Shown here in pieces: positions 42,502 through 50,192 of a stretch of 64,000 nucleotides of DNA (its first letter is position 1; every line of letters begins with the position of its first letter). This stretch comes from RGIG9041 sp045593905 (GTDB lineage: Bacteria; Bacillota; Clostridia; Oscillospirales; QAKW01), in assembly GCA_045593905.1 (NCBI GenBank), contig JAZNXL010000015.1, positions 6,336 to 70,335 on the forward strand. Direction: 5' to 3'. The translations under genes and the position numbers were made by a program. Below the pieces are notes generated by a model. The model was not told the DNA's origin, ran no database searches, and saw nothing but the letters and a program-made list of their open reading frames with translations.

Positions 42502-43671
42502 ATGAAAAAAATCGTTGCAATTTTACTTGCGCTTTCGTTTTGCTTTGGAATTATTATTGGCTTTGCACCGAGCGAATACTCTTTTTTTAGCACCGATGCA
42601 ATAACAAGTAATAACTTTTTATACAAACTCGATATAGGCTCAACGCAAACTCTTTCGACCGGTAAAACACTGCCGCAGGGTAAGTATAGCGCAAAGGTTA
42701 AGCTTTTTGGACTTTTGCCAATAAAAACCGCGCGCATAACTGTGCTTGAGCAAACAAAACTGTCGCCGCTCGGTGTACCGTTTGGACTAAAACTGTATAC
42801 CGACGGTGTTATAGTTGTTGATATTACCGACTTTGTTGCAAACGGGAAGGTGTGCAACCCCGCCCATGATGCAGGCATACGAGAGGGCGATATAATAGTG
42901 ACCTATAACGGAGTAAAAATAAAGTCAAACGAACAACTTATTGCCGAGGTTAAAAAGTTTGACGGCACACCCCAGCAGGCACTTGTCCGCCGTAACAATC
43001 TTGAGTTTACCGCCTTTGTAACACCTGTTGCCGATGATAGCGACGGCGTTTACAGAATAGGACTTTGGGTGCGCGACAGCACCGCAGGCATTGGTATGCT
43101 CACTTTTTATAACGAGCGTAATAACACACTTGTTGGCCTTGGGCACTCGGTGTCAGATAGCGATACAGGTCAGCTTATGCCTGTGTCAACAGGCGAGCTT
43201 GTTCTTGCCGATATTAAAGGCGTTGTAAAAGGAAAAGTCGGCGCGGCAGGTGAGCTTGCAGGCGCGTTTATAGAAGGTCAGACAATTGGTATTTTAACAA
43301 ATAACAAGGAATCAGGACTGTCGGCTATTTGTACCACCGAAATATTTAAAAACAAAAACAAATTCAATATCGCGCTTAAAAAAGATATTAAAACAGGTGT
43401 GGCGCAAATAATATGCTGTGTTGACGGCACAACCCCAAAAACCTACGATATAAAAATTACAAAAATTAATAATAACCTAAGCGAAACCAAAAATATGATA
43501 ATCGAGATTACCGACAAAGACCTGCTTAAAAAAACAGGCGGAATTGTAAGAGGAATGAGCGGGTCGCCTATTATTCAAAACGGCAAACTAATCGGTGCCG
43601 TAACCCACGTCCTCGTCGACGACCCCACAAAAGGCTACGGCATCTTTATTGAAAATATGATAACAGAATAA
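42502..43671 (+). CDS. spoIVB: SpoIVB serine peptidase (S55)
   Basis: Forespore-secreted protease that triggers processing of pro-sigma K in the mother cell. The 389 aa include a signal/membrane segment, a PDZ domain (about 90-165: DAGIREGDIIVTYNGVKI), and the S55 peptidase: catalytic His in VGLGHSVSDSDTG, Ser in VRGMSGSPIIQNGKL, and HVLVDDPTKGYGIF. A longer reading from 42469 exists, but the ATG at 42502 follows AAAAGGA and opens the hydrophobic leader. Spo0A, its usual downstream neighbour, is not here. A terminator and a convergent AraC gene follow. Confidence 0.95.
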   Translation: MKKIVAILLALSFCFGIIIGFAPSEYSFFSTDAITSNNFLYKLDIGSTQTLSTGKTLPQGKYSAKVKLFGLLPIKTARITVLEQTKLSPLGVPFGLKLYTDGVIVVDITDFVANGKVCNPAHDAGIREGDIIVTYNGVKIKSNEQLIAEVKKFDGTPQQALVRRNNLEFTAFVTPVADDSDGVYRIGLWVRDSTAGIGMLTFYNERNNTLVGLGHSVSDSDTGQLMPVSTGELVLADIKGVVKGKVGAAGELAGAFIEGQTIGILTNNKESGLSAICTTEIFKNKNKFNIALKKDIKTGVAQIICCVDGTTPKTYDIKITKINNNLSETKNMIIEITDKDLLKKTGGIVRGMSGSPIIQNGKLIGAVTHVLVDDPTKGYGIFIENMITE

Positions 43672-43697
43672 AAGCAGCCTAAAGGCTGCTTTTTCTT
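43671..43697. terminator. Bidirectional terminator, spoIVB / AraC gene
   Basis: AAAGCAGCCT (43671-43680) pairs with AGGCTGCTTT (43683-43692), followed by T residues. The AraC stop lies within the stem. Confidence 0.88.
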
Positions 43698-44569
43698 ATA
43701 GGTTTGCTGTGATAAAGAGTAAGCCCGTTTTTTATTTGCCTGTATTCTTTGACGTTTAAGCCAAAGAACTGTTTGAATTTCTTTCTGAAATAGCTTTCAT
43801 CGCAAAAACCGCATAGCTCTGCAACCTTTGCGGTGGGGATATTTTGGTCAAGCAATAGCTTTTCGGCTTGCTTCATTCGTATATTAAGTACTTGCTCTGA
43901 AAAATTGATACCTACCGTTTCCTTATATATGGTTGATAAATAAATCGGCGATATATTTAATTCTGCAGCGACGGATGAAAGTGTTATTTTTTCGTTATAT
44001 TTCGAAGAAATAATGTAATCAATTTTTTTGATGTAATAATTGGTATTGTTGTTTTTGACATCGAATTGATTTCTTGTGATTTCATCGACCTTGTGTAACA
44101 ATTCAAAAAATGCAGCCGTCAAAGCAATCTTTTGATTTTCTAAATTCCCCGAAGATAATTTAATAATTTTATGCAGTGATTTTGTCAGTTCGAGTTCATA
44201 ATAAATAGGTAAATCTTGTAAAAAAGCAGGCAAAATGAGGTTTTTTTCATCGTAAAGGTCCCCATCGGTAATTTCACAGGTCTCATATTTAAAATCACTC
44301 AACCTGACAGCAACCGATACGATTGTTATTGATTTTCCCGATTCACAGAAGCCTTCGCGCTTTTCATTTGCCATAATGCAGGATAACGAACTGTTTTTAA
44401 GTGTATAACTATTGTTATTAATCGTTATGGTTTTTTCACCGAATTTTGAAAATGAAATTTCAAGCATATCATGGGTGTTGCGGTTTTTCCACTCATAGTT
44501 ATCAACCGTCGTTTCACACGCCCACACTATCTTTGGCAAACAGTTTATTTTAATTTTGTAACCATACAT
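43679..44569 (-). CDS. AraC-family transcriptional regulator (next to GH28-like gene)
   Basis: A 296-aa regulator. The N-terminal ~170 residues form a cupin-like sensor (FSKFGEKTITINNNSYTL). The C-terminal ~100 contain two helix-turn-helix motifs: ITLSSVAAELNISPIYLSTI and IPTAKVAELCGFCDESYFRK, ending in FGLNVKEYRQ. It is divergent from the GH28/SGNH gene, which it probably activates in response to a sugar. A good sigma-A promoter lies upstream. Confidence 0.92.
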   Translation of the reverse strand: MYGYKIKINCLPKIVWACETTVDNYEWKNRNTHDMLEISFSKFGEKTITINNNSYTLKNSSLSCIMANEKREGFCESGKSITIVSVAVRLSDFKYETCEITDGDLYDEKNLILPAFLQDLPIYYELELTKSLHKIIKLSSGNLENQKIALTAAFFELLHKVDEITRNQFDVKNNNTNYYIKKIDYIISSKYNEKITLSSVAAELNISPIYLSTIYKETVGINFSEQVLNIRMKQAEKLLLDQNIPTAKVAELCGFCDESYFRKKFKQFFGLNVKEYRQIKNGLTLYHSKPIRKSSL

Positions 44570-44599
44570 ATTATTTTTCCTTATCGTTTTTATATATTT

Positions 44600-44628
44600 A
44601 TTCTAAAGATAAAACACAAAAAAGTCAA
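44600..44628 (-). promoter_or_regulatory. Promoter of the AraC-family gene
   Basis: TTGACT (44628-44623), 17-bp spacer, TAGAAT (44605-44600) on the minus strand: five of six matches at both boxes. Confidence 0.8.
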
Positions 44629-44679
44629 TAAGAATATACCTATAATATTAAGATAATACATATTATACCTTTTGCTTTA

Positions 44680-44703
44680 AGATTACAATGGTAATAGTAA
44701 TCT
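44680..44703 (+). promoter_or_regulatory. Inverted repeat in the leader of the GH28/SGNH gene
   Basis: AGATTAC (44680-44686) and GTAATCT (44697-44703) lie just ahead of the GAGAGGAAA SD. They could be a binding site or a leader hairpin. TATAAT at 44641-44646 is a possible -10 but has no -35. Confidence 0.4.
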
Positions 44704-44721
44704 AAAACGAGAGGAAAATGT

Positions 44722-46914
44722 ATGTCAATAAATGTTTATCCTGTAATACACTCTAAAGACCACTGTGAAGATTATAAAGTTAAGATAAACGGCAGGGAGG
44801 TAGCGCTTAATACCGCAAGAGTTTCAGCAGTGCCTCATAACCGTCGTTGGCCGGGACATCAGCGCGATATTAATCAAACCGAGCTTGTAAACTTTTTATC
44901 GTTACAACTTAACCAAGAGGCGGTTTTTGAAATAACACCTCAAAAGCCGTTTGAAAAGGTGGTAATACGTCCGCTTTCATTAGGCATTCAGCCGATAATA
45001 CAAAACGGCACAATTAAGTTTACGCTCAAAAAAGCACAGTATTTTACAGTTGAAGCATACGGACGCCATCACGCGCTTCACGTGTTTGCCGACCCTGTTA
45101 GCAATTACGATATTGATATAACCGACAAAAGCGTTATATACTACGGCAAAGGCGAGCACGATGCAGGATTTATTAACCTTGAGAGCAACCAGACGCTGTT
45201 TATCGACGAGGGCGCAGTAGTATACGGCTGCGTAAGGGCAACCGATGCCAAAAACATAAAAATCATAGGCCGTGGCATACTCGATAACAGTAAAAATAAA
45301 GAGCAGATTCTTTTTGAGCAAAACGCTTCAAACAACCATGAGGCAATAAAAAACGCGGTAAGAGAGCACACAATTCAGATTAAGTATTGCACCGATATTA
45401 CTATCGAGGGTATTACCATACGTGATTCGCTTTGCTATAACATAAGACCTACTGCATGCAAAAACTTACACATTTCAAACGTAAAAATTATCGGTTGCTG
45501 GCGTTATAACTCCGACGGTATCGATATGCACAACTGTGAAAACGTTTTAATCGAAAACTGTTTTATCCGCACCTTTGACGACTGTATTTGTGTTAAGGGC
45601 TTTGACTGTTATTTTGAAGGCGACGTTGATGCGGCGGTTAAGGCTGCAATGTACCGTGGCGGTAAAGCCTACGACGTATTTAAAAACGTACGCGTGCGTA
45701 ATTGTGTGTTGTGGAACGATTGGAACAAGTGCCTTGAAATAGGCGCCGAAACCCGCGCTGAAGAGATGTGCGACATTATTTTTGAAGATTGCGATATTAT
45801 ACACGTTACAGGCACCGTGCTCGATTGCTATAACGTTGACTATGCCGACGTTCACGACGTTGTATACCGCAATATAAGAATAGAGTACGACGACGTTATC
45901 CCCGCACCGCTTTATCAAGAAACCGACGAGCAGGTTTACTACAATAAAAACGTTGACTACGCACCTGCGCTTATTAAGGTTGTGTCAGATTTTCAGCACG
46001 AGTACTCGGCAAAAGGTGAGCGCAGAGGTATTAACCGCGACATCACTTTTGAAAACATTTATCTTTACTCACGCCAAAAGCCAAAGTGCGTGTTTAAAGG
46101 CTATAGCGAACAATACTGCACTAAAAACATTACGGTAAAAAATCTTTATTGGAACAACACTCCTGTTGAGAGCTTTGACGATGGGAACTGGGACGTCAGA
46201 GATTTTGCATACGATATCAAGTTTGAAAGCGCCTTTGCTCAGCTTGATAAAAATACCGTTGACGCCTCTAATCAGTTAAAGCAAAGCGGACCTGTAAGGG
46301 TTATTAACCCCGAGGGCAAAGGCAAAAGAGTGCTTTTGGTAGGCAACTCAATCACCCTTCACGGTATCGCGCCCAAAATTGGGTGGTACGGTGAGTGGGG
46401 TATGGCGGCATCGAGCGAGCAAAACGACTACGTGCATCAGCTTATCAAAAACGTTAAAAACGATAACAACGACGCGGTATTTTGCATTTGTCAGGTTTCC
46501 GCGTGGGAGCAAAAATACAAAAACGGAAGCGAACAGTTATCACGCTATCAGTCGGCGCGTGATTTTAATGCCGATATAATTGTTGCGCGCTTTTCAGAAA
46601 ACTGCCCAAAAACCGAGTTCGATAACGACTGCTTTAAAAACGCAACAACCGAGCTTTTAAACTATTTAGACCCCGAACAAAAAGCAAAGGTTATTATAAC
46701 GACAAGCTTTTGGCATCACCCTGCTGATACTGCAATAGTTGAACTTGCAAACGATAATGCGTGGCCGCTTGTTACTCTTGGTGACCTTGGCGAACAAGAC
46801 AAGATGAAAGCAATAGGACTTTTTGAGCACTCGGGCGTTGCAAACCACCCCGGCGACCTTGGTATGAAGGCAATTGCCGACAGAATTTTAACAGAACTTA
46901 AAAAATTATTGTAA
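44722..46914 (+). CDS. Fusion: GH28-like beta-helix glycosidase + SGNH esterase domain
   Basis: A 730-aa protein with no signal peptide. After an N-terminal beta-sandwich (1-~125), a right-handed beta-helix (about 150-490) has GH28-type catalytic features: NSDGIDMHNCENV (263-275) and FDDCICVKG (285-293), matching the NTDGID and DDCIAIK patterns of polygalacturonases. Residues ~536-730 form an SGNH hydrolase: block I VGNSIT with Ser543 and block V NHPGDLGM with His709. The usual block-I GDS is GNS. It may remove both glycosyl and acyl groups from an imported pectic or related oligosaccharide. The divergent AraC gene is the likely regulator. Confidence 0.82.
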   Translation: MSINVYPVIHSKDHCEDYKVKINGREVALNTARVSAVPHNRRWPGHQRDINQTELVNFLSLQLNQEAVFEITPQKPFEKVVIRPLSLGIQPIIQNGTIKFTLKKAQYFTVEAYGRHHALHVFADPVSNYDIDITDKSVIYYGKGEHDAGFINLESNQTLFIDEGAVVYGCVRATDAKNIKIIGRGILDNSKNKEQILFEQNASNNHEAIKNAVREHTIQIKYCTDITIEGITIRDSLCYNIRPTACKNLHISNVKIIGCWRYNSDGIDMHNCENVLIENCFIRTFDDCICVKGFDCYFEGDVDAAVKAAMYRGGKAYDVFKNVRVRNCVLWNDWNKCLEIGAETRAEEMCDIIFEDCDIIHVTGTVLDCYNVDYADVHDVVYRNIRIEYDDVIPAPLYQETDEQVYYNKNVDYAPALIKVVSDFQHEYSAKGERRGINRDITFENIYLYSRQKPKCVFKGYSEQYCTKNITVKNLYWNNTPVESFDDGNWDVRDFAYDIKFESAFAQLDKNTVDASNQLKQSGPVRVINPEGKGKRVLLVGNSITLHGIAPKIGWYGEWGMAASSEQNDYVHQLIKNVKNDNNDAVFCICQVSAWEQKYKNGSEQLSRYQSARDFNADIIVARFSENCPKTEFDNDCFKNATTELLNYLDPEQKAKVIITTSFWHHPADTAIVELANDNAWPLVTLGDLGEQDKMKAIGLFEHSGVANHPGDLGMKAIADRILTELKKLL

Positions 46915-46923
46915 TTTATATGT

Positions 46924-46949
46924 AAAAAGCACCCTTCGGGGTGCTTTTT
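46924..46949. terminator. Bidirectional terminator with TTCG tetraloop
   Basis: AAAAAGCACCC (46924-46934), loop TTCG, GGGTGCTTTTT (46939-46949): a perfect 11-bp stem between the convergent GH28/SGNH and kinase genes. Confidence 0.95.
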
Positions 46950-47652
46950 ATATACTTTTTTTGAGTTGTAATGCAGTTTGATACCTGTTGTCCGGGTTTA
47001 TGCTTGTACACTTGGAAACAATTCTTCCAAGATGACCGTCGGCAATTTTTTCGGTAGGGTGCTTTCCTGTTAATAACACATTCAGTAATACGCCTGCGGC
47101 ATAAATATCAGTTCGTTCGTCGCTCTCTTTAAGTCCTAACTGTTCAGGGGGAGCGTAGCCAACGGTACCCATTACCTCGGTGTCGTGACTTTTTTGTGAA
47201 ATTCTGCGTGCGGCACTAAAATCAATTAACACTATACGTCCGTTTTTATCTACCATAACGTTTTCAGGCTTAATGTCGCGATGTACTATACCGTTTTGAT
47301 GTAATACCTGCATTGCATTACAAAGCTGACGTAAAATTTTTTTAACGCCGTTTTTGCGGTATTTACCTGTTTGCGCAACCTCGGCAACTGTTAAGCCGTT
47401 AATGTATTCTTCTAAAACAATAACTCCGTCACTACAGTTGTAAATATCATAAACTGCAGGAAGGTTTACGCACCTTCCGTTACAAAGAGTTTGATATACA
47501 TCGTTTTGCTTTTTTAGTATGCGCAAAACGTAGTCCTGCTCGTTTTTGCGGTGCCTTACACGAAATACTCTATTCTCGTTTCTGTCTGAAAGAAGAGATA
47601 CTTTTATAAAAAAATCCCAAAGCAGTTGTAGTTGTTGCTCGCAAGTGTTCAT
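46948..47652 (-). CDS. Ser/Thr protein kinase-like protein with degenerate ATP site
   Basis: A 234-aa cytoplasmic eukaryotic-type kinase domain with no sensor. The catalytic loop is intact (VHRDIKPENVMV), and VMGTVGYAPPEQ and DIYAAGVLLNVLLTGKHP follow. But the glycine loop is missing (LSDRNENRVFRVRH), the VAIK Lys appears as Arg (YVLRIL), and DFG is DFS. Reduced or unusual activity, or a pseudokinase, is possible. The ATG at 47652 overlaps the upstream TGA by 4 bp; a GTG 9 nt earlier is an alternative. It is the third gene of the XRE / zinc-ribbon-LRR / kinase operon. Confidence 0.85.
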   Translation of the reverse strand: MNTCEQQLQLLWDFFIKVSLLSDRNENRVFRVRHRKNEQDYVLRILKKQNDVYQTLCNGRCVNLPAVYDIYNCSDGVIVLEEYINGLTVAEVAQTGKYRKNGVKKILRQLCNAMQVLHQNGIVHRDIKPENVMVDKNGRIVLIDFSAARRISQKSHDTEVMGTVGYAPPEQLGLKESDERTDIYAAGVLLNVLLTGKHPTEKIADGHLGRIVSKCTSINPDNRYQTALQLKKSI

Positions 47653-48707
47653 CCGTTCCACTCCTCATACACCGCATCATAGTAGCTACTTGCAATATTG
47701 CGATAATAACGAAAATCACGGTTGTTACAGTTATATGAACAATGAATAGTAAGTGCTGCGTTTCTTTTTTCTTTGGACGCAAACGCCTGTATATCAACGT
47801 GTATTGAATTTGCGCCTAAATATATATCGGTTAAGTTAACGCAGCCTGAAAAAGCAAATTCCCAAACCGTTCTTACCGTTTCGGGAAGATAAACCTGTTT
47901 TACGGTTGTTTTAACATTTTCACCATTAAAAGCTGAACGCTGAATAGCAATTACTTTTTTTCCGTCTATTGTTGACGGTACACGGTATATGCCGTCAGCG
48001 GCGGGGGTTGAAACGCCTGTAATTACAACGCAATTATCCACATTCGAGGTTACAAGGTAATCGTCAATAGCGTACTCGGCATCTCTATAGGTGTAAACTG
48101 CAGTAGTTGTAACAGGGGTGTCTTGCTGCTCTTGTTTAGGGGTGTCTTGTTGTTCTTGATTGGGGGTATCTTGCTGTTCCTGATTAGGAGTATCTTGTTG
48201 TTGCTGATTAGGAGTATCTTGTTGTTCTTGATTGGGAGTATCTTGTTGGTCAGGAGAGACTTTGACAGGTTTTTCAGGGTCGGTTTGCGGTGTGGTAACT
48301 GTGGTATCCGGCACAGTTGTATTTGGACCGCCTACATAAATTTCTGAACCACCGTCAGATTTATTTTGCTTATTATTCGAGTTTGGTGTTTTATTATTTT
48401 GGTTGGCATTATTGCCGTTTGATTGTTGTGACTCTGAATTTGAATCAGTATTTTTTGTTGTATCTTCAACGTTTGTTTGTTGTTGGTCAGGTTGTTTTGG
48501 CGGCTTTACAGTTTGTTTAGGCAAAAAAATAAGCGCTGTAATGCCTATAACACAAGCAAAAACGGCACAACAAATAATCAGTACCAATCGCCGTGGGCGA
48601 TTAAGCGCTGCAATTAATTGTGCCTTAGGCTCAAGCTCTTTCATGCAATATAAGCATACTCGCGCATTTTCTTCAATTGTAGCATTACAATAGGGGCAGT
48701 TTTTCAT
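47649..48707 (-). CDS. Zinc-ribbon membrane protein with octapeptide repeats and LRR-like domain
   Basis: A 352-aa protein. A cytoplasmic zinc ribbon (CPYC at 4-7, CLYC at 18-21) is followed by one membrane segment (about 40-62), a long Asn/Gln-rich linker, a six-unit QQDTPNQE repeat (about 154-198), and a C-terminal BspA-type leucine-rich-repeat domain (about 240-310: VYLPETVRTVWEFAFSGCVNL). The layout suggests an extracellular sensor or adhesin tethered to the cell and coupled to the kinase gene that follows (4-bp overlap). It overlaps the upstream XRE gene by 4 bp. Confidence 0.82.
   Translation of the reverse strand: MKNCPYCNATIEENARVCLYCMKELEPKAQLIAALNRPRRLVLIICCAVFACVIGITALIFLPKQTVKPPKQPDQQQTNVEDTTKNTDSNSESQQSNGNNANQNNKTPNSNNKQNKSDGGSEIYVGGPNTTVPDTTVTTPQTDPEKPVKVSPDQQDTPNQEQQDTPNQQQQDTPNQEQQDTPNQEQQDTPKQEQQDTPVTTTAVYTYRDAEYAIDDYLVTSNVDNCVVITGVSTPAADGIYRVPSTIDGKKVIAIQRSAFNGENVKTTVKQVYLPETVRTVWEFAFSGCVNLTDIYLGANSIHVDIQAFASKEKRNAALTIHCSYNCNNRDFRYYRNIASSYYDAVYEEWNG
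48114..48248 (-). repeat. Tandem 24-bp coding repeat
   Basis: Six imperfect copies encode QQDTPNQE or close variants. Copies differ mostly at third codon positions and in Glu/Gln/Lys at one site. This is a size-variable low-complexity linker, not a CRISPR or intergenic repeat. Confidence 0.85.
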
Positions 48708-49126
48708 CCTAACGTTTCCAAATCGTAATCAAATAATAATTCGTTTATTTCTATTACAGATAGCTTTTTACAAATACCAAACAACACTATGCTGTCAAAC
48801 GGGAGCTTAACATAAAGGGTAGGGTAGCCTGCGCATTTTAAAAGTGTTTGCACCTCATCTAAAGAGAGTTCCATTCCAATTGCAAGGCATAATAGCTTAT
48901 TTCGTTCAGGCACACGGATACCCGAAAAAATCTGATAAGCATAAACCTCTGAAAGCTCGGCTTTTTTAATAACCTCAGACTTTTTTAAGCCCTTTTGCTC
49001 AAGTAATGATGCAAGCATCTGCGAAAGCGTGCTGGTTACCATATAATCTTTGTTTTCGTTGTAAAAAGTTTGAAAACTCGGGCATAACCCCAATTCTTCA
49101 ACTATTTTAGAAGTGTCTTTTTTCAT
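48704..49126 (-). CDS. XRE-family transcriptional regulator 1
   Basis: A 140-aa helix-turn-helix protein (about 35-90: LASLLEQKGLKKSEVIKKA and LSEVYAYQIFSGIRVPERNK), with a C-terminal helical region. The ATG at 49126 is chosen because longer readings would pass through the operator and promoter. It heads the operon with the zinc-ribbon/LRR and kinase genes, joined by ATGA overlaps. Two copies of TATGCT-N3-AGCATA flank its promoter, as expected for autorepression. Confidence 0.85.
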   Translation of the reverse strand: MKKDTSKIVEELGLCPSFQTFYNENKDYMVTSTLSQMLASLLEQKGLKKSEVIKKAELSEVYAYQIFSGIRVPERNKLLCLAIGMELSLDEVQTLLKCAGYPTLYVKLPFDSIVLFGICKKLSVIEINELLFDYDLETLG

Positions 49127-49150
49127 AAACCCACACATCCTTAAACATCT

Positions 49151-49165
49151 TATGCTTTTAGCATA
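49151..49165. promoter_or_regulatory. Operator A, TATGCT-N3-AGCATA
   Basis: Perfect dyad TATGCT TTT AGCATA. It overlaps the -10 box of the XRE1 promoter. Confidence 0.75.
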
Positions 49166-49188
49166 ACATAATCGACAAATTTTTTCAA
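49160..49188 (-). promoter_or_regulatory. Promoter of the XRE1 / zinc-ribbon-LRR / kinase operon
   Basis: TTGAAA (49188-49183), 17-bp spacer ending in TGT, TATGCT (49165-49160) on the minus strand: a weak -10 with TG extension, embedded in operator A and next to operator B. Confidence 0.6.
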
Positions 49189-49189
49189 C

Positions 49190-49204
49190 TATGCTGTCAG
49201 CATA
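49190..49204. promoter_or_regulatory. Operator B, TATGCT-N3-AGCATA
   Basis: Perfect dyad TATGCT GTC AGCATA, immediately upstream of the -35. It lies 39 bp centre-to-centre from operator A. Confidence 0.75.
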
Positions 49205-49251
49205 GGACATTATTAAACTGCCGATTTATAATATTTAAAGGATGAGGGGTT

Positions 49252-49512
49252 TTATATACGTTCTACATCCTGTGCAGAAAGTATTTGGGAAATTGGAACT
49301 TCCAAGCTTTTTGAAAAGATTATTAAATCAATGTCGGTTACAAACCTTTCACCGTTTTCAACCCGACGAATAAAGTAATGGTCTACGTCAAATCCCAATA
49401 ATTGCATTTTTTCTGCCAGCTTCCGCTGGGATAGCTTTTTGCTTTTGCGTATTTGCATTATACGCTTTCCGCAAAGGTTGTTGGTGCCGTCTGCGGCTTT
49501 AATCTTAAACAT
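49252..49512 (-). CDS. XRE-family transcriptional regulator 2
   Basis: An 86-aa Cro/CI-type protein: IMQIRKSKKLSQRKLAEKMQ (helices 1-2) and IRRVENGERFVTDIDLIIFS (recognition helix and beyond), followed by a short tail. It is divergent from a three-gene operon of unknown function. The shared intergenic region (49513-49667) has phased palindromes containing GAATA-N-TATTC, likely targets of this repressor. The SD is GAGGGA. Confidence 0.88.
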   Translation of the reverse strand: MFKIKAADGTNNLCGKRIMQIRKSKKLSQRKLAEKMQLLGFDVDHYFIRRVENGERFVTDIDLIIFSKSLEVPISQILSAQDVERI

Positions 49513-49526
49513 AACAAATCCCTCAT

Positions 49527-49603
49527 TTTTGTTGAATACTATTTACTTTTTTATTATTGTATGATAAAATACAATATATTTTGGTGAATAGTATTCAACA
49601 AAA
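49527..49603. promoter_or_regulatory. Symmetric operator region between XRE2 and the 49668 operon
   Basis: TTTTGTTGAATACTATT (49527-49543) recurs as an exact inverted copy at 49587-49603. Each arm holds a dyad, GAATACTATTT (49534-49544) or GAATAGTATTC (49586-49596), with centres 52 bp apart (five turns). A third dyad, ATTGTAT-N6-ATACAAT (49556-49575), sits at the exact midpoint. Confidence 0.8.
49542..49570 (+). promoter_or_regulatory. Promoter of the 49668-51827 operon
   Basis: TTTACT (49542-49547), 17-bp spacer ending in TGA, TAAAAT (49565-49570). The -35 overlaps the left operator; the right operator lies just downstream of the start point. Confidence 0.6.
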
Positions 49604-49667
49604 TAAGGGGTTTTATTTATACCCAAAAAATATTTGCAGCCGAAAAATCGGCAGAAAGAGGTTTATT

Positions 49668-50171
49668 ATGGGATTTATGGAGAAATTGGGTGCAACACTC
49701 GCAACAAAATACGGTGAGGTTACCGAAGGCAGACACGAGGGCTGTGTTGTTGCTTTGGGCAATCCGCCAGATAAAAAGGTTAGTGCTACCAACAAGTTTA
49801 CTCAAATTATATTCCTTGAAGACAAAGAAACAAAGGGTAGATACGATATTGGTTCACAGGCTAAAGCATTACACTTTGTTGAAAGCGACCACGACAGCGT
49901 GACAGTAGTTATTGATTTTGCTGACGGCGATAGCTCTACAATAGTTCTTAGCACACCAAAAGAAGACAGTGGCGTTGTATCGCTTATTAAGGGTCAGCTC
50001 GGTTTAAAATCGGCAACCAAGGTGAATAAAGACGGTACTACTCAAACTGATAACGATGTTAAGTATCATAATATAAAAACCTTCTTGTTAACATTTGTTC
50101 ATAACTATGCAGGAGATGATGCTATAAAGGTTCGTGATTATTTAGATAGCATCGGTTTGTTAAAAAAATAA
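49668..50171 (+). CDS. Unknown protein, first gene of the XRE2-controlled operon
   Basis: A 167-aa soluble protein with no signal or membrane segment and no family I recognise. Strands such as HEGCVVALGNPPDKKVS, TQIIFLEDKETKGRYDI and DSVTVVIDFADGDSSTI suggest a beta-rich domain, followed by a helical C-terminus. The ATG at 49668 follows AAAGAGG; a longer reading from 49557 would begin inside the promoter. A GCCGA/TCGGC hairpin (49638-49651) lies in the leader. It is followed at 21 bp by the next gene. Confidence 0.75.
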   Translation: MGFMEKLGATLATKYGEVTEGRHEGCVVALGNPPDKKVSATNKFTQIIFLEDKETKGRYDIGSQAKALHFVESDHDSVTVVIDFADGDSSTIVLSTPKEDSGVVSLIKGQLGLKSATKVNKDGTTQTDNDVKYHNIKTFLLTFVHNYAGDDAIKVRDYLDSIGLLKK

Positions 50172-50192
50172 TTAACGAAAGGACATAAAGCA

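Noticed and set aside
49557..49667. N-terminal extension of the first XRE2-operon protein
   Set aside because: It would start within the -10 box and operator; the ATG at 49668 has a good SD.
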